28,716 bases of DNA from Polyrhizophydium stewartii (Eukaryota; Chytridiomycota; Chytridiomycetes; Rhizophydiales), in contig JADGIZ010000082.1 in NCBI GenBank assembly GCA_027604665.1, positions 1-28,716 of the forward strand, read 5' to 3'. Each line of letters starts with the position of its first letter. The stretch's first letter is position 1. Under the pieces are notes generated by a model, which ran no database searches, was not told where the DNA came from, and saw only the letters and a program-made list of their open reading frames with translations. Positions 20,832 through 28,716 of the stretch are shown here, piece by piece. The position numbers and the translations under genes were made by a program.

Positions 20832-23117
20832 TCACGGCTCGGTAGCGTCAGCGCTCTGCGGTGCCTTGCGACCAAGCGAGCCGTTGCGCGACCTCGGCAG
20901 CGATCCCGACGCCGACGCCGTCCAACCCGCACCCGCGACCTGATCAAACCGCGCACGCCCAAGGATCACGCCCATCTCGCGCGCGTACTCGCTCTGCGAC
21001 GACACGATATCCGAGACATCAATGTTCTCGACCGTCTCGCATGCAATCGGGCCGAGCCCCGCAACGGGCTGAACGGTCACGCGGTTGAGGAAGCCGAGCA
21101 GCCAGTCGTGCTGGCTGTAGATGTTGACAAACCGACCCGCAACGACGCCGCGGGCCTGCATCCACGCCGTCGGTGCCATCGCAACGGGGGTCCCAGCGAT
21201 GTACACCGACTCGACGATGCCGTGCAGGTCCGCGCTGCCCGTGGCGGCCGAGCGGTGGCCCGACTTGATCAGGTCCAGAAGCTCGAGCAGGCAGTACACG
21301 ATGGCGCGTGCGCCGACGCCAAAGCCGGCCAGCACGACAGGCCGGTTGCCCGCGACATGCGCGGCCAAGATATCGCGCGCCAGCGCGCGGCCGGCCTGCT
21401 CGCTCTTGACGAGAGCCATGCTCCAGGGGTTGTCGACGATCCACGCGGCCTGCAGCAGGCCGACGGGCCAGACCACGGCGCTCACGAGCCCGCCGAGCAC
21501 CGTGAACTGCGCCGCCTGCGTCGCCGTCGTCACGACCGCCGTCTCGGTGGCAAAGTCCATGGCTGCGGTCGTCAGGGCCATGAGATGCTTGGTGTCGAAC
21601 GCCAGCGCGTTGATGGGCATGAGCGGCGACAGCGCCGTCAGATCGTGCCACGGCGCCGCCACGTCGCGCGCAGTCTGGATCCAGCCGGACACGACAATGG
21701 CGTGCACGAGGGGCAGCGCGCCGGCGGGCTCGGGCGCAACGGCCTCGAACCGGAACTCGTCGAGATCTTTGAGCCGCTTGTTCATCTTGAACGCTGGCAT
21801 GTTCGAGTCGTATATCAGCACATGTCGTCCATTCCGTCAAAGCGCCGTTTCTCGGCGATCTTGGTCGCAGCGGTCACTCACCTGCAAGTCCGCCGCCCGT
21901 GACGCCAAACAGGGATCCGACGATGGCGGCGCCGGTCAGCGTGCCCATGCCTGCTGCAGCGGCAGACGCACTGGCGAGCCCGACGCTCGCAAAAAGCGAT
22001 CCGAGACCAGCGCCAATGAACGGCGCCGCAAGACCGCCCGTGACGCCGACCGCCACGCCGCCGGCAACGGTGGCGAGCCCGATGCCGGCCCACCTGCGCA
22101 CGGCGCGCGCACGATCGCCAGCAGCCTCTCCCGGCGTGCGGCCGCGGCCGGCGGTCTCTGAGCTCGTGTGCGATGCGGCGCTCACCTGCGAGACGATCTG
22201 TGCCGCGCGCTGCTCGGCGTCGGAGAGGAATAGCGCAGCCAGCTTGCCCGTGGCGGCGGCATCGAGCTCGTCGTTGGCTCCGGCCAGATGCATCGTGAGC
22301 TCAAACGTCATCTGGCGCAGCATCGCGCGCGTGCGGGCGTCGTACGCGAGCAGGTGGCTCGGCGCGCCATCGTCGTCCGTCTCGAGCGACGCAGACAGGA
22401 TCTGGGCGAGCAGGGGTGGCACGAGCTGCAGCGGCTCGGCGTCGCATCCGGCCGCCGCGACCTGCTTGGGTAACGCGGCGAGCAGCAGCGTCCGATCCTG
22501 CGTGGTGTTCTTGAGCGCCTCGACGGCCGCCGCTTATGACAGGTGCATCATCCCGACGAGGCGAGGCGGAGTGCGTCAGCTGCTGCTGGGCGATGCGATC
22601 CGCAGCGTGGACGGCGGGCGTGAGCGGGCGGTATGATCGGGCACGCACCTGTCGCTGATCCGTCGGCCCAGCGAGCCAGGTCGACGCACAGCAGGTCGTT
22701 CCACATGCGTAGCGACCGGGCGAGCGGGTGCGCCTGCGCGGCGCCTGTGCCGGGGCCGGCGTCTGCGGGAGGGACCTTCTCGGTCGTGGACTGCCTTCGC
22801 GACGGAGCCTCAAGGTGATGGAGCAGCGCGGCGGTGCGGTCGTGGTTCATGTCCCGGGCGAGCGCGGCGGCGATGGCGACGGCGAGCGAGCGTACGCCCG
22901 CAGGCACCTCTGGGCCGGACGGTGAAGGCTGCGGTTGTGTCGCCGCCTCTGTCGCCGTCGCTGCCGTCGTTGTCGTTGACGGCGGCCGGGCCGGCATTGG
23001 TGGCGGGCGGGGCGGCATCGGCGGCGGCAGGGCAGGCGACTCGGACCGCTGCGGGCGTATCGGTAGTGGCGGTGGCGTGCCGGGCGCCGCATGCTGCGGG
23101 TCGGGCCTGCTGTCCAT
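20832..23117 (-). CDS. TMCO4: TMCO4 / DUF726 family membrane alpha/beta-hydrolase-fold protein, nucleophile Ser replaced
   Basis: Exons 22649-23117, 21882-22532 and 20832-21793 give 693 residues. The N-terminal 90 residues are Pro-rich. An alpha-helical region follows, then a Gly/Ala-rich hydrophobic double segment (VAVGVTGGLAAPFIGAG and TLTGAAIVGSLFGVTGG) corresponding to the TMCO4 membrane hairpin. The hydrolase-fold part has FKMNKRLKDLDEFRF, IVVSGWIQTARD, AFDTKHLMALTTA, VLGGLVSAVVWPVGLL, IVDNPWSMALVKSEQAG, VENIDVSDIVSSQSEYA and others, matching human TMCO4 block by block. Junction ATA/AAVEAL and the LAAFKM join are in phase. In human TMCO4 the elbow reads GFSLGAR; here it is GFGVGAR (residues 530-536), so Ser is Gly532 and ordinary serine-hydrolase chemistry looks impossible. 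The yeast relative (Mil1) binds clathrin adaptors. A trafficking or structural role is therefore plausible, but that is inference. The frame is open upstream of ATG 23117 without another ATG. Confidence 0.92.
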
Positions 23118-23249
23118 AGCGCGCAGGCGGGGTGGTGGCGGGGTCGACAGCCGGGGTTGAGAATCTCGCAGGCAAGTTCGCACGTCGGTGCATTGACGGG
23201 ACGGCCATCAGGACAGGCGGGTGGCGCAGCCGGGTGCGTTCATGGGAGA

Positions 23250-24442
23250 TCAATGAGCGTTCATTTCGATGATCTCTTCCTCGTCGGACATGTCAATATC
23301 AAAGCGCTCGTACTGCGAGTCGTTCACGGCTGCACGGCCCTCGGCCGGCTTAAAGAGGCGCTCAAACTGCTGCTTAAACTTATGGGGATAGGCCCAGGCG
23401 GCGGCGCCGATGCAGATGGCAAGGACGGCGACAAAAGAGAGGATGCCGGGCACGGACACGGCCGTGTTTCCGGTCGGGGCGGGCTGGACGACGCCGGCCT
23501 TTGAGGCCGGCGCATTGTCCTCGAGGTATTTGCGGCGGAGCTCCGCCTCAATGTCCTTGCGCTGCTGCTCCTCGCGCTCGCGGCGCTCCTGCTCCTCCTG
23601 CAGCTGGCGCAGAGTCGGCGCGACGAGGGTGTAGTCGGCCGTCGGCGGGTCGACCCAGATGAAGAGCGGCAGCTGCAGGCCCTTGAGCGCGATGGTGTAG
23701 CCGCCCGGCGTGATGTTGGACGGCAGCGGCACGACGGCGATGCCGACGCGCTTGTCGTCGTGGTCCTGGCTGACGATGGTGACGCCTTCAAAGTCGTACG
23801 ATGCGTTGCCGTTGCTCTGCGGGCCGCGGCCGGCGGTTCCAGGATCCGGGCCGAGTCGGCAGGACGGCGCCTGAGTCAGCTTGCGCAAGCACGGCTGCGG
23901 CAAACGGGCGGCGCACAGCCGCCTCAGGCTGCAGCCGCCGTCGGGCCGCGGGTGGCGAGTGGCCGGCAGCAAGCCGGCGCGCGGCGGGCGTGCGGCGGGA
24001 ACGCACCTGGCGCATCTCGAGCGAGACGGTGAAGGGGCCTAGGACCGACGTCCGGGAGATGGTCAGGGCCAGCGGCATGCCGGCCCGGATGTGGTTGAGC
24101 GAGAAGTCGTTGCCGATGCACAACCGCGCGGGCTTCTCGAAGCCGTAGCAGCGCAGGATGTAGGACGACGAGGCGTCGATGTCCCAGGATTCGATGCCTG
24201 CGCAGCCGGCAGAGTGCGACGGGGGCCGTGGCGGTGTCCGGCGGGTGTCGCGGCGACAGTGACGGCAGCGGCGACGACAGAGGCAGCGACAGTCAGCAGC
24301 CACGCCGTGCGAGGCCCTGCCGCAGGCAGCCGGGCAGGCGGCCCGGCAGGCGGAGCGCACCCTGCATGCCCGAGTTCTGCGGATCCGCGAGCGCGGCGGG
24401 CGCGCCCAGCAGCGCCAGCATGAGGACCGCGGGGAGGCGCAT
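23250..24442 (-). CDS. Unrecognised type I membrane protein with signal peptide
   Basis: Exons 24361-24442, 24007-24197 and 23250-23816 give 279 residues. Residues 1-19 (MRLPAVLMLALLGAPAALA) form a clear signal peptide. The luminal part looks beta-rich, with SWDIDASSSYILRCYGFEK, SLNHIRAGMPLALTISRTS, GPFTVSLEMRQSNGNASYDF, GIAVVPLPSNITPGGYTIAL and LPLFIWVDPP. It holds two N-glycosylation sequons (NAS and NIT) and a cysteine pair (C-x(9)-C). A charged helix follows (QEEQERREREEQQRKDIEAE, probably a luminal stalk), then one TM segment (about 213-233) and an acidic 46-residue cytosolic tail ending MSDEEEIIEMNAH. I recognise no family. The layout suits a secretory-pathway or plasma-membrane protein. 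Introns are 163 and 190 nt, with GTGCGC and GTGCGT donors. It is divergently transcribed from the Spa2-like gene, 74 bp start to start. Confidence 0.78.
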
Positions 24443-24516
24443 GTGCGAGGTGTGTGGGTCGGTCGCCGGCTGCCGGGCAGAGAGCAGCGAGATCGGCGGG
24501 GGTCCCTGAAGTCAGC
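24443..24516. promoter_or_regulatory. Short divergent intergenic region (shared promoter)
   Basis: Only 74 bp separate the start codons of the minus-strand type I membrane protein gene and the plus-strand Spa2-like gene, so the two must share promoter sequence or start transcription within each other's coding space. I see no TATA element. If the Spa2-like gene starts at the second Met (24571), the gap is 128 bp. Confidence 0.55.
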
Positions 24517-27500
24517 ATGACCGGCGACGACACTTTTTCTCCCGCCCCGCAACCAAGCCGACCCGCGCATATGAGCCAGCGGCCCGACGTCGAGCGCACG
24601 CTCGCCTCGCACTATGAGCTGCTGCGCGAATATCTAGCGTCGTACGCGGCGCCTGCCCGTGCGCCGGGCAAGGACAAGCTGTCGCGCCTGCACCCGGAGC
24701 AGCTGCTGGATGTGTCGACGGACCTGTACGACGAAATCAACCGGCGACTGAACAGCCCAGACCGTGAGCGTCCTGTCGCCCGCACTGCCGTGCCGCGGCG
24801 CCTCTGCTCGGCGCAGCGCCGCGCAGCATCGTGCCTCTCGGCAGCGGGCTGGTGCACAGGCTGCATCCGGCGGAACTCTGGCCGCGCCAGGGGGCCGCAG
24901 CACGGCGAGCAGCCGGCGGCCGTCGGTGCCCTGACGGCACCACGAGGGCAACCGCCGTGGGCACAGGCCGGCCCCCCGTCGAGCCCGACGTCCGGCGCCT
25001 GCGCCCGCCGCTCGCGCAGCCACCCGCCGCAGCGGCTCTCCGCATGGCGCAGCGGCGGGCGGCCAGTTGCGCAGCCGACGGGCCAGCGGTCTGCCCGGGC
25101 AGAGCTGCGCCGCCGGCGCTGGCCGCCGCCTGTGCACCTTCCCTCGGGCGATGGCCGCCCTGCCCCCCACGCACCCGCTGACCGCCTCCGCGACCTTCCA
25201 CGCCCGCCGACGCTGCACACGGGCCTGCCGGCCCGCATTCCTCCCGCCGGACGCACACGCCCGCCCACTCGGCCGCTCGCGGCTCATGCTGCCGCGCGAC
25301 GCCACGCCGGCGCGGGCCGCTGCACGGGTTGTTGCCGGGCGCTCTCCCCCCCCCCCTACAGTGCCGTTCCTGCCCGTGCGCAACGACCTGCTGCCGACAC
25401 GCAACCAGGCGCGGCAGAAGATGGCGACGCTGCCTGCGCCGCGGCTCAAGGAGCTTGCGTTCAGCGTGCTGTCGGAGATCGAGCGGCGCTTCCCGGGCAT
25501 CCCCGCCGCGATGGGCGGCGAGCTCTTTGGCGGGCCTCCAAGCGTGAGTTGGCGACCCGGGGCCGCTTGAAGCGCACGGGCTTGGCCTCCGCCGTCGCCG
25601 CCGCCGCCCGGCGCAGTTCGGCCCGGCGCGGCGGAGCGGAGCGGGATATCCAGGCGGGATCCCTGCGGGCGGGGTCTGATCTGGCGGGGTCCGGAGAGGA
25701 GATCTGGGCGAGGGAGGCTGACGCCGAGCGGCTGCAGGGGCGGCCGCTGACGGACGAGCAGCCGCGGTACGAGGCGCCGTCGCCGGAGGCGGTGAGCCCG
25801 CGCAGCGGGTCGCGCACGCCGGACGGGCGGCGCACGCCGGACGGGCGGCGGCCGTCGGACGCGCGCGCCGACCGGCTGCGCGAGATCCGCGAGCAGCGCG
25901 ACCGCGAGCGCGCCGAGCGCGAACGCGAGCGCGAGCGCGAGCGCGACCGCGACCGCGACGCGCAGGCGGCGGCGTCGGTGCGGCCCGCGGCGGCGTCGCC
26001 CGCGCCGGACCGCATGCGCGAGCGCGACTACCGCGCGCGCGACCGCAGCAGGGACCCCGGCTACCGCCGCCCGACCGGGCCCGCCGCAAACGGCGCCCTC
26101 GACGACGACCGCTCCGAGCGCTCCGACGGCCGCCAGCAGGCCCGCTCGCGCGACGGCGTGTCCCAGGTGCGTCTGTCTCTGTCTCCCGGCTGCCGGGCCC
26201 GTCTCTGTCTCTGTCTCGCCCCCGCCCGCCTCTGTGTCTGTCTCCCGCCTGCTGACCGCCCCACGACCCGACGACCCCCGCGACCATCAACCGCGCAGGA
26301 CGAGGTCGCCAAGATCCGCTCCGACTACGAGTTCAAGATCGCCATGCTCGAGAAGCAGGTCAAGCAGGCGCGCGAGTCCGCAGACAACCGCAGCGCGCAG
26401 CTCGACGACCGCCTGATACAGATGGAGGAGCGCCTGCGCCAGGCCGACGAGCGCATGCGCCAGACAGAAGAGCGCATGCGCCAGACAGAAGCCCGTGCAC
26501 AGGACTCGGAGCGCCGCGCCGCCGAGCTCGAGGACCGCGCGCTGCAGTTCGAGGACCGCGCGCGCCAGGTCGAGGCCAAGCTGCGCGAGGAGCAGGACCA
26601 CTCGCAGAAGCTCGAGGACGAGATTGCGCTGCAGACCGACGACATCAAGGAGCTGCAGAACCGCCTGGAGAAGATGACGTCCGACTACAACGCGCTCCAG
26701 GACGACTACGACCAGCAGACCCAGATGGCCGACTCGATCCGCGCAGAAGCAACGAGCATGCTCGCCGAGGTCAAGGCCCTCACGGCCCAGACCCAGGACC
26801 TGACCGCCGAGCGCGACAAGTACCTCGACCAGAACAACGACTTGCGGCTGCAGCTCGACACGGCGCGCAAGGAGCTCGAGCGCATCCGTGGCGACACGGA
26901 CCGCTCGCGCGACGAGGCCGCCGCCCTGCGCGAGAACGTGCAGCGTGCATACGACGAGCGCGACCGCCTGCGCGACGACCTCAACCGCTTGCAGAGCGAG
27001 CACGCGCTCGCGCAGGCCGACATCGAGAAGCTGCGCAAGGATCTCGCCGACGCCGCGCAGGCCCTCACGGACGCCAACTCCGCCGCGGCGTCCGCCAACG
27101 CAAAGGCGGCCGCTGCGGCCGCTGCTGCCGCGGCTGCCGCCGCGGCGTCGGCCTCGGCCAACAGCGCCGGCAGCACCGCGCCCAACGGCAAGGGGCCGAG
27201 CCCCATCTCGATCGGCAAGGGGAGTGCCAAGAACAGCCCCGCGGCGCCAGAGGCCGCCAACGTGCGCAGCGTCCCGCTGCAGGACGGGCCCAAGCCGCGG
27301 CCCGACGACGGACTGCAGAACCTCGAGGACCGATACCGCGCGTTCGAAAAGTCGATGGACCAGCTCATCTCGGCGGCGCGCAACGACGCCGCGCCGACGG
27401 TGCTTGTGCCCATGAAGTCGATCCTGCTTGCGTGCAAGTCCATCATCAACGACAGCGAGGTGCTCGAGGACCGCGGGTCGACGAACTCGGAGGACCGGCG

Positions 27501-28582
27501 CCAGCTGCATGAGCTCAAGGACAAGCTGTCCGACTGCGTCACGCGGCTCATGTCCGCGGCCAAGGAGCACGCGTCGTCGGGCGGGTCGCGCACGACGGCC
27601 AACCGCGTCGAGGACGAGGTCATTGACCTGAGCTATGCGCTGCGCGATCTCGTCGATGTCATGAAGTACGTTGAGCCGCAGACGGGCCGCAGTCTTGGCG
27701 GGCAGACGAGCATCTCGGACATGCTGCCGTCGCCGCGCACGACGGCGAGTATGATGCCGCCCGTGCGGGGCGGCGCGCCGCAGCTGCAGGCGCCGCCGTT
27801 GGGCAAGGGCGCGCCGCAGGGCAAGCCGCCCCAGCAGCCGCAACCGCAGCAGCCGCCTCAGCAGCAGCAGCAACAGAAGACGCCGCAGGATGCGCCGAGC
27901 CCGCAGAACCGCGACACATGGCGCGAGTCGAAGCGCGACACAATCACGGCGCGCGACACGCGGCGCGAGACGATGAACAACCGCCGCGACACGCTGCCGC
28001 CCATGGACCTCGAGGAGCTGCGGGTGCGGGCGTGGGTCTTGATGCGCCGATGGACGCGCGGTGCTGGCTGGCTGACCCGAACTCGCGTATTTGTGTGTGT
28101 GTGTGCACTTGTGCAGCTGTTCATGGAGGAGCAGACGGACGTGATTGCGCTGACGATCCAGGACCTCTTGAATGTGATGCGGGCGGCGGCGCCGGTGCCC
28201 GAGGACATCCAGGACCTGGTGAACGAGATTGTCAACTTTGTCGACAACATCGTGTACGAGACGCGGGGCACGTTTGACGTTGCGCGCAAGCTGCATCCGG
28301 ACGTGCGCGCCGACGCCGAGGATGTGCTCGGCATCATGACGGACACACGCGAGCAGCTGCTCGATTTATGCGACGATGTGATGCGGGACCCGGACGACCG
28401 CGGGGTCAAGAAGCAGATTGCCAGCTGTGCGTTCGAGGTTGCCAAGGTGAGCGCGGGGGCGATGGCGGGCGCTGTGGTGCGCGCGGTGGGGTGCGGGAGA
28501 GGGGTGCGGGCGCGGGTCGCTCTGCTGACGCACGGACGCCCTGACGCAGCACGCCAAGGAACTCTTGGCGATTCTCGAGTGA
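24517..28582 (+). CDS. SPA2: Spa2-like polarity scaffold with Spa2 homology domain
   Basis: Spa2 is a polarisome scaffold that organises formin, MAPK-pathway kinases and Rab GAPs at sites of polarised growth. Exons: 24517-24763, 25362-25543, 25654-26166, 26299-28023, 28117-28446, 28550-28582; 1009 residues. Two SHD repeats are present: KLSRLHPEQLLDVSTDLYDE (about 54-73) and NQARQKMATLPAPRLKELAF with SEIERRFPG (about 96-128). A basic low-complexity region with RE/RD repeats follows, then a long coiled coil (EERLRQADERMRQTEERMRQ onward to about residue 580), a poly-Ala stretch, a helical domain (FEKSMDQLISAARNDAAPTV) and the conserved C-terminus (VNEIVNFVDNIVYETRGTFD, SCAFEVAKHAKELLAILE). Junctions PDL/PFLP and AK/HAKELL are family-supported. 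The exon 2/3 junction (acceptor ATCCAG at 25653) lies in disordered sequence and is less sure. Start could be the second Met at 24571. Introns 3 and 4 are multiples of three without stops. Confidence 0.92.
24764..25361 (+). other. 598-nt GC-rich intron 1 of the Spa2-like gene
   Basis: The donor is GTGAGC, a CGCTGACCGC branch-like site lies about 180 nt from the 3' end, and the acceptor follows an 11-base run of C (25346-25356) ending CCTACAG. The intron falls exactly between the two SHD repeats. It resembles the long PFK and DUF1769 introns in being dense in CpG and GCCGGC-type words. The unspliced frame happens to stay open but encodes nothing recognisable. Confidence 0.78.
25813..25848 (+). 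repeat. Perfect 18-bp tandem duplication in the Spa2-like coding region
   Basis: The unit CGCACGCCGGACGGGCGG occurs twice head to tail and encodes RTPDGR twice. It lies in the disordered basic region between the SHD and the coiled coil, and a third degenerate copy begins immediately after it. A recent in-frame slippage duplication is the simplest explanation. Confidence 0.85.
25921..25960 (+). repeat. CGCGAG/CGCGAC hexamer repeat coding for RE/RD
   Basis: A run of hexamers (CGCGAG, then CGCGAC) encodes alternating Arg-Glu then Arg-Asp in the Spa2-like protein. It is a charged low-complexity tract in coding sequence, likely to vary in length between strains. Confidence 0.8.
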
Positions 28583-28716
28583 GGTTGGGGTGCGGGGCGG
28601 CCGCCCTTTGACCGGACATGCCCGCGACGATGACGGGGCTGCTGTGCACTGGAATATACACACGTTTGCATCCGCGGCGAGTGGCCAAGCGGGCAGCGGC
28701 TCAGTCGGGGCGAAGC

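Noticed and set aside
26287..28296. 669-codon minus-strand frame opposite the Spa2-like coiled coil
   Set aside because: Leu/Val/Arg-rich mirror of the Glu/Lys/Gln coiled-coil codons; it spans a confirmed Spa2 intron and has no family match.
28670..28716. tRNA-like start (TGGCCAAGCGG) at the right edge
   Set aside because: It resembles the D-arm of a Leu/Ser tRNA, but the acceptor stem cannot be checked because the window ends, and what follows does not form a convincing anticodon arm.
1..28716. CRISPR arrays, bacterial operons, riboswitches, rRNA genes
   Set aside because: None is present; the spliced genes and protein families show eukaryotic nuclear DNA.

Overview
The window looks like nuclear DNA of an early-diverging, zoosporic-type fungus, most likely a chytrid. 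It is GC-rich and gene-dense, with short GT-AG introns. Fungal markers are a double-length phosphofructokinase with an N-terminal glyoxalase-like region, a Spa2-type polarity scaffold and a DUF1769 protein. A Crinkler/RHS-type NTPase gene and an animal-type 12-TM adenylyl cyclase argue against yeasts and moulds and for a chytrid. No species can be named from the sequence alone. I rebuilt gene models by hand from reading frame, splice signals and family alignment; all ten multi-exon models close in frame, with 32 introns in total.

Layout: 1-567 no firm gene; 568-2400 (+) TFIIH subunit p44/Ssl1; 2531-3589 (-) CAP-domain protein; 3652-6717 (-) Crinkler/RHS-type P-loop NTPase; 6905-7617 (-) EIF1AD-like RNA-binding protein; 7723-8827 (-) unrecognised His/Gln-rich protein; 9228-14439 (+) membrane adenylyl cyclase; 14611-18194 (-) 6-phosphofructokinase; 18538-20460 (-) DUF1769 protein; 20832-23117 (-) TMCO4/DUF726 hydrolase-fold membrane protein; 23250-24442 (-) unrecognised type I membrane protein; 24517-28582 (+) Spa2-like scaffold. 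Most gaps are 50-400 bp.

The genes do not form an operon-like or cluster-like system. They are mostly housekeeping (transcription/repair, 40S biogenesis, glycolysis) and cell signalling or polarity genes. The items most worth a second look are the animal-type adenylyl cyclase with a 618-residue N-terminal extension, the Crinkler/RHS gene with an internal header domain, the TMCO4 homologue whose nucleophile serine is glycine, a cluster of unusually long GC-rich introns in the right-hand third, and frequent use of GTGCG 5' splice sites.

Caveats: exon junctions in disordered regions (Spa2 exon 2/3, Ssl1 exon 1/2) are less certain than those supported by conserved protein sequence, and untranslated regions were not mapped.
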